Shown here piece after piece: positions 27,628-36,043 of a stretch of 64,000 nucleotides of DNA. The stretch is from CBDCUW01 sp965222745 (GTDB taxonomy: Bacteria > Planctomycetota > Planctomycetia > Pirellulales > Pirellulaceae). How positions within the stretch are numbered: the stretch's first letter is position 1; each line of letters begins with the position of its first letter. Location: positions 496,001 through 560,000 of the forward strand of contig CBDCUW010000004.1 in the NCBI GenBank assembly GCA_965222745.1, written 5' to 3'. The position numbers and the translations under genes are program-made. The notes below the pieces were generated by a model. It searched no databases. It was not told the DNA's origin and saw only the letters and a list, made by a program, of their open reading frames with translations.

Positions 27628-28683
27628 ATGGCGAGCAGATTTCGAGGAGGGTACGTCTTACTGTCGGTGGGAACAATCAGCAGTTTGCTATGGCGAAGGC
27701 GAGTAGGGGAGCTTTCAGCTGCCGGATTGAGGGTCTATCTTTCGCTACACGAGATGCAGCATCGCCGTTGCGATTCACATCAAAAACCGCAGTTTCTAGT
27801 GCGCGAAATCTGCGACCTTACCGGACTCAAAGAGCGTTCTATCAGTGCCGGCCTGAGAGAACTGAGGCCATTTGTTTTCTTTGATCGGCAACGAATTGAA
27901 TTTCTGAGCCACTTTGACGGGCGGGCAGGGGAGATGGTGGCCGAGTTGGGAACGTCCAAAGACAGACTGGTCCCTGTTCCCCGTCGACTGCTGAGAGCAC
28001 TGGCAGGCCATCGTAAACCTTCAGAGGTGATTGCTTCCCTGGTAGTGGCAGCTCGTTGTTTGTTTGTCAAAAACGGCGGCATCACCAACTACGGGTTTGT
28101 CAAAGCCGGCTGGATAGCCGAGGTGTTCGGTATCGCCAAGCGAACCGTTTTCTCTGCCACAGCTTGGCTGCGGTCATTGAGGCTGTTGAGACGACGCAAC
28201 GTGCATTGGCGAGTTAGAAACAAGTTTGGCCAGTGCTACGAAATCCTTACCGGACGAGGGAAGAAACGACAACGAAGACGCGAATCTGCACCCCCATGGA
28301 AAAACAAGAGAACTATTTCCTTTGGAAATACCAAAACTGGTGTTTGTATTGGAAAGATTGCTCCAGGTGACCTGAAAAGAGTTTCCAGCGTGAAGATTCT
28401 CTACGAGCAAGCCTGTGGGCTTGGCTGGATGAAGCCTTCCGAAGCAAACTTCCTCAACGTTGTGGCTGCCGCCGTGCGCGCAACCACGCTGGGAAGGAAC
28501 CCGGCAGGGTTGTTCGTACAACTGATTCGACGAGGCCTGTGGGAATTCATTACTGCAGAACAGGAGAGGAGGGCTCTCAGAGCAGTGAAAAAATGGAGGA
28601 CCAAGCAACGCGGGCAACAGCGTCGAGATGGTTTGCTGTTGCCTGCGATCGATCCCTATCAGTCTGTCCGATCTTTTCTTTGA
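27628..28683 (+). CDS. Winged-helix replication-initiator-like protein
   Basis: 351 residues from ATG 27628, which has AAAGGCG just upstream; the frame is open from 27556. The N-terminal third has a helix-turn-helix-like sequence (FLVREICDLTGLKERSISAG), as in the plasmid replication initiators and helix-turn-helix proteins of planctomycete plasmids. A second one occurs near GWIAEVFGIAKRTVFSATAW. The middle is very basic (RGKKRQRRRE), and the C-terminus has further helices (QLIRRGLWEFITAEQERRAL). No catalytic relaxase or primase motif is visible. Divergence from parA across the repeat arrays supports a replication or copy-control role. A plain transcription factor is the alternative. Confidence 0.5.
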   Translation: MASRFRGGYVLLSVGTISSLLWRRRVGELSAAGLRVYLSLHEMQHRRCDSHQKPQFLVREICDLTGLKERSISAGLRELRPFVFFDRQRIEFLSHFDGRAGEMVAELGTSKDRLVPVPRRLLRALAGHRKPSEVIASLVVAARCLFVKNGGITNYGFVKAGWIAEVFGIAKRTVFSATAWLRSLRLLRRRNVHWRVRNKFGQCYEILTGRGKKRQRRRESAPPWKNKRTISFGNTKTGVCIGKIAPGDLKRVSSVKILYEQACGLGWMKPSEANFLNVVAAAVRATTLGRNPAGLFVQLIRRGLWEFITAEQERRALRAVKKWRTKQRGQQRRDGLLLPAIDPYQSVRSFL

Positions 28684-28715
28684 TCTTGTTCAGGTAGCTG
28701 TGCTACTATCGATCC

Positions 28716-29099
28716 ATGGCACAATCTGACAAAGAACTCGAATTGTTCCACCGCTTCATCGGGCGACAACTCACAAACGGTGGTACCTCCATTTCGCCTG
28801 ACGAGGCCTTGCGAGCTTGGAAAGAACAGACTGAATCTCTGCTGTCCATTCAGCGAGGGCTCGCTGACTGTTGCCTTGGTGAGTGTCTTTGCCGGTATGC
28901 CGGAACAGATTTCCGTTCTCGGAGTCATTGTCAGCAGCGTTTTTGGCCTTCAACTCGCCTATTTGGAGTATGCACTGGAGAGAGATCGGCATCAGGCAAC
29001 GCTGCTGGGTGCCTTGGGGCTGAGAAGAGAATTGGTGGTTCATCCGGAGTTTTTGTCGATCTATCACCGCATCGCGCTTTCACTCGGTACACTCGCTAG
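28716..29099 (+). CDS. Small FHxFIG-motif reading frame, possibly frameshifted
   Basis: 127 codons. The first 55 residues look real: ELELFHRFIGRQLTNGGTSI, then SPDEALRAWKEQTESLLSIQ, a short planctomycete module in which FHxFIG is followed by SPxEALxxW. It is shared in outline with the gene at 325. After about residue 55 the frame becomes cysteine-rich and unlike a protein (CCLGECLCRYAG), while the overlapping frame (28780 onward) turns hydrophobic and clearly coding. Either this is a short gene whose end overlaps the next one, or a frameshift near 28860-28890 has split one longer gene. No good ribosome binding site is seen. Confidence 0.45.
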   Translation: MAQSDKELELFHRFIGRQLTNGGTSISPDEALRAWKEQTESLLSIQRGLADCCLGECLCRYAGTDFRSRSHCQQRFWPSTRLFGVCTGERSASGNAAGCLGAEKRIGGSSGVFVDLSPHRAFTRYTR

Positions 29100-29703
29100 T
29101 AGTGAGAACGCGACATTGCAGTTCCAGGCCTTGTCGCGATTGATTGAATTGGACTCCAAGATCAGTGAAATGGCCGACGGCAAGCTCGTCTTTGAACGAA
29201 CCGAAACTTGGCGAACTGTCTACGAGCAGCTGCTGCGCAAACCGGAAGTAAAGCAGTACCGATCCGTCGCATGGTTTCGCACAGCTGAATATTGGCAAGA
29301 CACACCCGGCAAGCAAAGTCTTGAGCTCAACTGCGAATTGGCAAAGGACGGGCTGTTGATTCATCGCACAGTCATTGTGCCCGAGTCGCTATGGACAGCT
29401 GATTCCAATCTACCGGGTCCTCCCGTTTCCGAGTGGATCGAGCATCAGCATGTCCACGGAATCCTGGTCCGCCTTGTCCGCGAATCGGACATTCGTGATG
29501 AACCCGACCTGCTTGTCGATTTTGGGCTTTACGGTGACGTGGCCGTTGGTTTTCAAATCGTCGACAAAAACGGCCGAACCTCACGATTCGAGATTGATTA
29601 CCGCGCCAGCGAGCGACAAGCGGCCCAGCGGATTTGGGAGCGGCTGAACTTATTTGCAACTTCGTATCCCGATCTGCTGGATCGGGAACAGAAACTTCCG
29701 TAA
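28897..29703 (+). CDS. Membrane-anchored hypothetical protein
   Basis: 268 residues from ATG 28897; TTG 28876 and GTG 28879 in the same frame are alternatives. One transmembrane helix (ISVLGVIVSSVFGLQLAYLE) is followed by a soluble domain. Further hydrophobic sequence upstream in this frame (TVALVSVFAG) suggests a second helix if the start is earlier. The C-terminal domain includes TVIVPESLWTADSNLPGPP and DLLVDFGLYGDVAVGFQIVD. No family is recognised. It ends 24 bp before the PLP-dependent enzyme and is probably in the same unit. Confidence 0.65.
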   Translation: MPEQISVLGVIVSSVFGLQLAYLEYALERDRHQATLLGALGLRRELVVHPEFLSIYHRIALSLGTLASSENATLQFQALSRLIELDSKISEMADGKLVFERTETWRTVYEQLLRKPEVKQYRSVAWFRTAEYWQDTPGKQSLELNCELAKDGLLIHRTVIVPESLWTADSNLPGPPVSEWIEHQHVHGILVRLVRESDIRDEPDLLVDFGLYGDVAVGFQIVDKNGRTSRFEIDYRASERQAAQRIWERLNLFATSYPDLLDREQKLP

Positions 29704-29727
29704 GCTCTCAGGGTACGGAGAGTAACA

Positions 29728-30966
29728 ATGACCATTGTTCACTATCTCGACTCAGCCCGTCTGGGCCTCATGACGCCTACCGCCCGCGATCGGCACCGGG
29801 ATCTTGTCGAGTTTGCAGGAAAAAATGCCGCATCGGCCGAGATGGACCGACTGATTTTTCAAGGGGGAGCCCATTGGCCGGTTGATCTGCAAGCTGAGTT
29901 CCCGCAATTGGCGTCGTTTCCGGGAGTGCATCAACTCCGGGACAAGCTGAAGCTGCAGTTGGGTTGCGAGCAGTGGCAGTCCATTCTTTTTGGGTCTTCA
30001 TCCGACTCCCATATTCGAATCGCGGCACTGCTGCTCTTCGGTCCCTGCGAACGCGTCCTCACCACCGATCTTTCGTGGCCCGTTTATCGGAAAGTCTTGC
30101 AGGATTTTGCCAAGAGATTTGGTCGTGAGCTGGTCGTACTGCCGATTCGCAAGTTCATTGAAAATGATCGTCCGACGATCAACGACGTCAGTTTGTACGT
30201 TGCCAACAAGTTCGTGCAGCACGGCTGCGATGGACTGTTCTTGACGGCGTTAAGCCACGATGGGGTCTGCTTCCCGGCAGCCTCCGTTACTGAATCTATC
30301 CGTGAGAAATCGGAATTGTTCTTTTCGGTGATCGATGGGGCTCAAGAATATGCTCAGGTCGAGCATGGGGCCTCGGTGATCGCTTCCGACCTCTATCTCA
30401 CCAGTAGCCACAAGTGGTTGGGCGGCTATTTTCCACTCTCCCTTGCCGTTTACGGACGTCAGCGGTCTGCATCGCGGATCGAGCACATTGTTGCCGAGCT
30501 GCTTGAATCAAGTTCCATTGACGACCCTTTGCTTCGCCTCGCTTGGCGGGCAATATCAGGCATTGACGTGGCATCACAATCGACTGCAAACGTTGCCGCC
30601 TTGTTTTCCTGTGACGGAGCGTTGGATGATCTGCACTCAGAAATTCAGCAAACGGGGGCGCCACCACGCGCGATCGAACATTCAGATATTTCCTTTGTCC
30701 TATCACAGCTAGAGAACACGATCTGGACGGTAAAAGATCTACCTGAGGCGTACCACTCGAGGACGGTCTTGCTAGAGAGTAGGGGGCTTTCACCATCAAT
30801 CGACGGCACGGTCATTCGCAGTGCTTTCGCAGAATGCGGGCTCGCGGTAACAGCTTACGACACGGGGCAAATCCGCCTTTCTATTCCTCGTGACAACTGG
30901 ACCAGCGAGTCCCAGGAAGACGTTGGACGCCGTGTCCGTCAAGCAACAAACCTGCTGCTTCAATAG
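29728..30966 (+). CDS. PLP-dependent aminotransferase class V-fold protein
   Basis: 412 residues; GGAGAG sits at good spacing before ATG 29728. The fold-type I signature is present. The segment FFSVIDGAQEYAQV contains the aspartate that holds the pyridine nitrogen and the following A-Q (about 203-206). LTSSHKWLGGY places the Schiff-base lysine at about residue 229. The upstream segment ILFGSSSDSHIRIAALLLF fits the phosphate-binding/small-domain start of class V enzymes (cysteine desulfurase/kynureninase-like). I cannot name the substrate. The neighbour upstream is a membrane protein of unknown role, so no pathway can be given. Confidence 0.8.
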   Translation: MTIVHYLDSARLGLMTPTARDRHRDLVEFAGKNAASAEMDRLIFQGGAHWPVDLQAEFPQLASFPGVHQLRDKLKLQLGCEQWQSILFGSSSDSHIRIAALLLFGPCERVLTTDLSWPVYRKVLQDFAKRFGRELVVLPIRKFIENDRPTINDVSLYVANKFVQHGCDGLFLTALSHDGVCFPAASVTESIREKSELFFSVIDGAQEYAQVEHGASVIASDLYLTSSHKWLGGYFPLSLAVYGRQRSASRIEHIVAELLESSSIDDPLLRLAWRAISGIDVASQSTANVAALFSCDGALDDLHSEIQQTGAPPRAIEHSDISFVLSQLENTIWTVKDLPEAYHSRTVLLESRGLSPSIDGTVIRSAFAECGLAVTAYDTGQIRLSIPRDNWTSESQEDVGRRVRQATNLLLQ

Positions 30967-31197
30967 CACCCAAGTTTTCCTGACGTGACACCGCGTGGTT
31001 CCCTTTGGGAATCAACGAACAGGAACTGTCGCTACCGACATCGGCTACATAGTGGCAATGGTCCCAAGCAACCAGGAAGACGTTTCCGGTTGCGCCCGCT
31101 CATCGTCGGATGCCGTGCTGCCTTGTCTTTTTTGAGGCTTTGTGTCATCGATGCAAACGTGACAGCGTTTGACGCCAGATAGCAGGAGAGATTGACA

Positions 31198-31693
31198 ATG
31201 AATGCGAGGAAATGAAGCGAAGCTTGAACTCCATGGTGACCGCGATCGGCGAAGCCGAAAAGCGACTGGCCAGGGAGTATTCCGATTCACTGGTCGTCAA
31301 TCAAGCTTTGGATCGCAAGCTGGTGAGTTTCCAAGCGAACAAGAACGCCGGCGAACATCGTTGGTGCAAGTACCGGGCAGGCCACTGGTGATGGTCAACG
31401 ACAACGTCCGTTACCAGGGCGCCCATTTGCCGGTCGATCTGATTCTTTCAGACTTCGCGCAAGCGGCCGGATTGGATGTCGAAACCATCTGGGTATTGCC
31501 GAGAGGAAAGGGCAACAGCAGCCAGCAAATGGCGCGTCATGGACGCCAAGAACTGCGAAAATGTGTCTACGTTTGGCGAAAGCGGTCGCAGAAAGACCGA
31601 TTGCCCGCAAAGACAAAACCAGGGTCGGCGGTTGCCTTCCCCCTAGCATTGGAAGTCAACGAACCAATGGCCGGCCCCGCCACCAATCCCTGA
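31198..31693 (+). pseudogene. Internally deleted DNA methyltransferase remnant
   Basis: Two segments in different frames match one protein type. Frame one, ATG 31212 to TGA 31389-31391 (59 codons), ends YSDSLVVNQALDRKLVSFQA then HRWCKYRAGHW, the N-terminal block typical of adenine/cytosine-N4 site-specific methyltransferases. Frame two (open from 31202) gives VMVNDNVRYQGAHLPVDLIL, then WVLPRGKGNSSQQMARHG and CVYVWRK from 31391 on, the C-terminal block of the same family. The catalytic core that normally lies between them (DPFAGSGT and the N/DPPY region) is missing. An internal deletion with a frame change is the simplest reading. AGGAGAG at about 31183 could be the old ribosome binding site. 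The remnant suggests a lost modification gene. Confidence 0.65.
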
Positions 31694-31866
31694 AACACTT
31701 CTCTGTAGGCAGCAACAGGCCGGCGTGGAACGAGTATGTGAAACAGAATGGGGCTCTCGACACCTCCTCAAAAAGTGGCCGTTTGCCGCGATCTCCTTGA
31801 CTTTGCCGATCGGCTTCTGTTAGGAAGAAATGGTGTTTCGTCGGTGATTCTCGCCCTGTTTCTTTC

Positions 31867-34338
31867 GTGTTTTACGGCATTTCGATGTATCGATCGTCAG
31901 GCGAGCCCAGAAGTCTTGTGCCTTCTCGTGATTCCACAAGAAGTCGTATTGCTGGACTTGTGATTCATCATCGGCAAGCAGTCTTCATTGGAGCCATGGT
32001 TGCGGGTCTTGTGGCATCTGGGCTGCTGAGAGCACAACCGCCTGTCGCAATCGTGCCAGGTGGTTCCGAAGAGATGGTTCAACTGAACTTTCCACAAGAG
32101 ATCGAAGTCGAAACGCTCGTGGAGTACGTCAGCGAGCGGCTGCAAATCTCGATTTTCTACGACGAAGCGATCTCAGGGAAACGAATCACGGTGAGGGCGC
32201 CAAAGAAGATTCCCGTCTCCTCGCTGCTGAACTTACTGCAGAGCGCCCTGCGCATGAAAAACCTTGCTCTCGTGGATGCTGGAACTCCGAATTGGTACCG
32301 AATCGTTGAAGCAAACCAACTCACCGACGTTGCCGAAGTGGGGCTCGCTAACGCCCCCAACAACGCAGTAGCGATCACCGAGACTTTTGTTCTTCAGCAC
32401 ATCGATATCCAGCAAGTTGATCAGATCGTCAAGCCGTTCCTAACTCAACCGGGTGCCAACAGTGTCATTGTGCCGGGAGAGAATCTGCTGATTGTGACGG
32501 ACTATGCCGGGAATCTTTACCGAATTCGCGAGCTGATCAAATCGCTTGACCGACCCGATGCGAAGCTCATCACCGAGTTCTACACTGTGCAAAATCTCGC
32601 TGCCGACGAGATCACCAAAACGGTCACGCAGATTTTGACTGCCAGTTCAAGTGGTGATGGGCAGGGACGTATTCAGCTGTTGCCGGATCAACGCACCAAT
32701 CAAATTGCCCTTGTGGGCCTGGAACAAGACGTTGCCGACGCCAAGGTACTTTTGGAACGATTTGACGTGGCGCTCGGCTTGCAGACGTTTGTTTACCAGT
32801 TTGGAAATGTGTCAGCAGATCGGGTCAACACCATCTTTCAAGAACTGATTGACCCTCTGCAACGGGAGACGCTCTATCAGGCTACCGTTGACGCCGAAGC
32901 CAATCTGTTGATCGTTCGAACCACAGAGCAACTCCACCAGAGACTGGAGCGGCTACAGAAACAGTTGGATGTTGCACCGAGTCGGTCACGCAGTCCCGTT
33001 CGATTCGTTCGGCTAAAGAACGCCAATGTGAATGAGGTTTTGCAGACACTGCGTGATATCGGTGAGGCCCAATCGCAAGAAGCAGCCGAAACTCAAACGT
33101 CTGCTGCTGGCGATGGAGAGGCAACCCCCAATGCCGCCCTACCAGTCAGCCCCTTGTACACCAACCCGCTTGTTGGAGCGATTCCTGTTCAACCGCTTCC
33201 GCTTCCTTTGATTCCCGACGATGGTTCGAGTATCTACTCGGACAATGAAAGTCCGATTCGCCGATCGAGTGGTGGCGCAAACCTGCCCGGAGGCGTCAGA
33301 GTATCAGGCGACCCACTCACCAACAGCGTTGTGCTGGTCGGAAATCCGGCCGCGCAAGCCGCCTACCTGGAGTTAATCGAGCAACTGGACCTTCGCCGCC
33401 CCCAGGTGATGATCGAGGCCCACATCGTGGCAATCGACACCTCCAACAATTTCTCTTTGGGGGTTGAGATCTCTGGTGGCGATCGTTCGGGGTCCAGGCG
33501 TCTATTCAGTTTTACGTCGTTTGGATTGAGCGAGGTCGATCCCGTTACCGGCGCCTTGCAGATCATTCCGAACATCGGTTTCAACGGCACACTCGTGGAC
33601 CCGGAAGTGGCCGACGCGGTGGTTCAAGCGTTGGCCAGCAACACCCACGCTCATGTGCTCGCGTCCCCGAAAATCCTGGTCAACGATAACACACGAGGCC
33701 GGCTCGAAAACGTACTCAGCATTCCGTTTCAGAGCGTCAACGCATCTCAGACCGTTTCGACCACGAGCCTGGGCGGCAACCAGCAAGCTGGAACAACGAT
33801 TGACGTCACTCCGCATATCAAGCAGAACAACGAGCTGGAGTTGCAGTTCAGCGTCGAATTCAGTTCTTTTGCCGGTGACGGGAACGCTGCCTTACCACCA
33901 CCACGCCAAATCAGCAGCACCGAGAGCACGGTAACCATCCCCGACGGCCATACGGTGATCGTAGGCGGATTGAAGCAGGTGAGTACTGCCGAAACGTATG
34001 CGGGAGTGCCTTACCTAGAGAAGATACCACTGATTCGCACGTTGACCGGCTTGCAGACCGAGACATTGCAGACGACATCGTTTTTCTTGTTCATCAAACC
34101 GATCGTGATTCGAGACGACCAATTTGTGGGCCTGAAGCACCTGTCAGCCAAAGACATTGAACGGTCTGGCGCACCGGCAAGGTTTCCCAAAAGTGCACCG
34201 TTGATGTATCGCTGCCACGAACACGCCGATACACCTCATACCGACACTTGGCAAACGCCAAGTCAGGTCGACATCAACTCCGTCATCGACAATACGGAGT
34301 CTGTGTTGATCGATCCGATTTCTGATCGCAGCAAATAG
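31867..34338 (+). CDS. gspD: Type II secretion system secretin GspD
   Basis: 823 residues from GTG 31867; ATG 31885 or 31996 are alternatives. An N-terminal hydrophobic segment (AVFIGAMVAGLVASGLL) serves as signal sequence. Then come N-domain repeats (VQLNFPQEIEVETLVEYVSE, about 75; further copies to about 350), a proline-rich linker (about 400-450), and the secretin domain. The last starts near RVSGDPLTNSVVLVG and ends with VPYLEKIPLIRTLTGL and a TSFFLFIKPIVI strand. It forms the outer-membrane channel of the type II system. The next secretion gene, gspE, lies 12.5 kb away beyond an inserted cassette. The usual order D-E-F-G is kept otherwise. A low-complexity C-terminal tail follows the secretin domain. 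Confidence 0.92.
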   Translation: MFYGISMYRSSGEPRSLVPSRDSTRSRIAGLVIHHRQAVFIGAMVAGLVASGLLRAQPPVAIVPGGSEEMVQLNFPQEIEVETLVEYVSERLQISIFYDEAISGKRITVRAPKKIPVSSLLNLLQSALRMKNLALVDAGTPNWYRIVEANQLTDVAEVGLANAPNNAVAITETFVLQHIDIQQVDQIVKPFLTQPGANSVIVPGENLLIVTDYAGNLYRIRELIKSLDRPDAKLITEFYTVQNLAADEITKTVTQILTASSSGDGQGRIQLLPDQRTNQIALVGLEQDVADAKVLLERFDVALGLQTFVYQFGNVSADRVNTIFQELIDPLQRETLYQATVDAEANLLIVRTTEQLHQRLERLQKQLDVAPSRSRSPVRFVRLKNANVNEVLQTLRDIGEAQSQEAAETQTSAAGDGEATPNAALPVSPLYTNPLVGAIPVQPLPLPLIPDDGSSIYSDNESPIRRSSGGANLPGGVRVSGDPLTNSVVLVGNPAAQAAYLELIEQLDLRRPQVMIEAHIVAIDTSNNFSLGVEISGGDRSGSRRLFSFTSFGLSEVDPVTGALQIIPNIGFNGTLVDPEVADAVVQALASNTHAHVLASPKILVNDNTRGRLENVLSIPFQSVNASQTVSTTSLGGNQQAGTTIDVTPHIKQNNELELQFSVEFSSFAGDGNAALPPPRQISSTESTVTIPDGHTVIVGGLKQVSTAETYAGVPYLEKIPLIRTLTGLQTETLQTTSFFLFIKPIVIRDDQFVGLKHLSAKDIERSGAPARFPKSAPLMYRCHEHADTPHTDTWQTPSQVDINSVIDNTESVLIDPISDRSK

Positions 34339-34511
34339 ATCATTGTGCGTTGTGCGACTCGAACAATTCCGTCCGTGTCCCCAACCCAAGGCGTGACGCA
34401 TGCGATTCATTCCCTCTCGCGAAAGTCAAGGACTGCTCAGGTTCAGCGACCATGTAGAATCACGATCGATCAGGCGCCTCAACTGGATCACGCCAGTCTT
34501 GCTACACCCAG

Positions 34512-35705
34512 TCATTGGCTGAAACGTTGCCTTATCTTTGAGTTGATTCGGTCAATTACGACACCCGGGTCAAACACCAGCTGGCCGAAAACGTAGGGAT
34601 GATCCGCGTATGCCAACCCAATCTCTCGAACGAGATCGTCATTCAGAGTTGACACCTGATCACCAAATAATCGTCGCATGTCCGCGTAATAAGTCAAACA
34701 CCTAGCAGCCAACGACAAATCATCCGTCGCCATTCCCTGCATTGCTAACTTGCTGAAATTTGCCTTCTGTTCGTCGCCAAGTGACTCGCCATTTTCGTGA
34801 CCATATTTCAGCGCATCAGCCAACAGCTCTAAGTAGAAATTCTCCCAAGATTTTCGCGAGAAGGAGCTGCTTCGCCCCATCCAAAAGGAAGTTAACAACT
34901 TTTCCGAATTAAAGGTAAGTTGCACGTCATTTAATTCGCCCACTACTGCATCATTCAAGTTGACAGTTGAAACAAACTCCACGTGTGGCAACGATTTGGG
35001 CATCCGAAATGGGGGCTCAAGAAACTTCTGAGTTGAGGCGGACAAGGATTTGGTGATATCCAAATGAATGTCTGACGGCTTGCTGGTTTCGGCCAAAGCT
35101 GAGTTGTTCTTTGCCAGGAGAACCCGGAGGTGAAAGATTGCGGCAAGAGTCCCCTGTTTTTTTGTGAGCAGTGCCTTCCGGATGCTGTCGTGCAGTTTCG
35201 CTACATCTGCAAACGTTCCGCCGGTTGAATCCTTTGAATCGTGATTTGCGAGGTAGTTGCTCGAAACGACTCCAGTCAATGCCAAAGCACGCACGGAAAC
35301 GTTCGCCGATAGGCCAAGTTTGCATGCGATTCGCAATCTCGCTGGACAATCGTCGTCGTGCAAAATTTTCGACAAGAGTTGCGATACTTCAATGATGGCC
35401 AAATCACTTGTGCCAACAGGTTGAATTTCCGAATGACTGGCTAGCAGAGCCTCGTCGAGGGGAGAGTTTTGCTCGCTCAACACTGGGTAGAAAAGAATTT
35501 TGAACTCTTCAGAGCGTCTTGTTGACGGCGTCGTTCCGGCAATGAAATCTTCAAAATGCCCTGCTTCGAGGCGCCCGGAGGAATCACCAGACAACCACGA
35601 TTCAACCAATGCGCCGCTGAGTACAACAGGCGGCTCACCTGCACACTGCAGCGGCAAGAGCGATGCAGTAAAGGCTGTGCACGCAATCAGAGCTCGAACC
35701 ATCAT
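34512..35705 (-). CDS. Secreted hypothetical protein downstream of a possible RHS-tip remnant
   Basis: About 397 residues. AAGGAAACG before the ATG pair at 35705/35702 is a good ribosome binding site. A Sec signal peptide (VRALIACTAFTASLLPLQCAG) is followed by a helical soluble protein with repeat-like helices (LRIACKLGLSANVSVRALAL, KFLEPPFRMPKSL). No family is recognised. It lies 18 bp after the stop of a small frame (35724-35915) on the same strand. The gene after RHS-2 (48590-49750) is likewise a secreted hypothetical of similar size. By position it could be an immunity or accessory gene, but that is inference. It converges on gspD. Confidence 0.6.
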   Translation of the reverse strand: MMVRALIACTAFTASLLPLQCAGEPPVVLSGALVESWLSGDSSGRLEAGHFEDFIAGTTPSTRRSEEFKILFYPVLSEQNSPLDEALLASHSEIQPVGTSDLAIIEVSQLLSKILHDDDCPARLRIACKLGLSANVSVRALALTGVVSSNYLANHDSKDSTGGTFADVAKLHDSIRKALLTKKQGTLAAIFHLRVLLAKNNSALAETSKPSDIHLDITKSLSASTQKFLEPPFRMPKSLPHVEFVSTVNLNDAVVGELNDVQLTFNSEKLLTSFWMGRSSSFSRKSWENFYLELLADALKYGHENGESLGDEQKANFSKLAMQGMATDDLSLAARCLTYYADMRRLFGDQVSTLNDDLVREIGLAYADHPYVFGQLVFDPGVVIDRINSKIRQRFSQ

Positions 35706-35723
35706 TCGTTTCCTTCAGATCCT

Positions 35724-35915
35724 TCAAAGATTGCCTTGACATCTATTGCCCGTGGTCTTTGAAACTGCTTCGCAGAAAAAGACGCTACGTCTTTTCGGCT
35801 CCGTTTCCTTTTCTTCACCGGCACCTGACACGTAGCTGTCCATGCTGTGATTGATCTCGCTGAAAAGGCCGAAATCAAGATCAGTTTGTTCTTCGTCGTT
35901 TGCCCAGACTGCCAA
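35724..35915 (-). pseudogene. Small acidic frame, possible displaced C-terminal tip remnant
   Basis: 63 codons opening with TTG (open from about 35939). Composition is plausible for protein: TDLDFGLFSEINHSMDSYVS and VFFCEAVSKTTGNRCQGN at the end. It stops 18 bp before the secreted gene at 35705. In RHS loci, displaced toxin tips with their immunity genes often accumulate downstream of the main gene, and this fits that arrangement. No RHS core sequence is visible upstream of it, however, because an IS lies 110 bp away. Confidence 0.3.
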
Positions 35916-36043
35916 AGAATTGATCTTGATTTGGGCTCAAAACACCGTTTTGTTCACAGAATGGACAGCTACCTTAACACTGTTTCCTCCGTCGGCCTCT
36001 TAGGTATGACGACAAACACGAATGCAAGATCAAGAGGGTGCAG

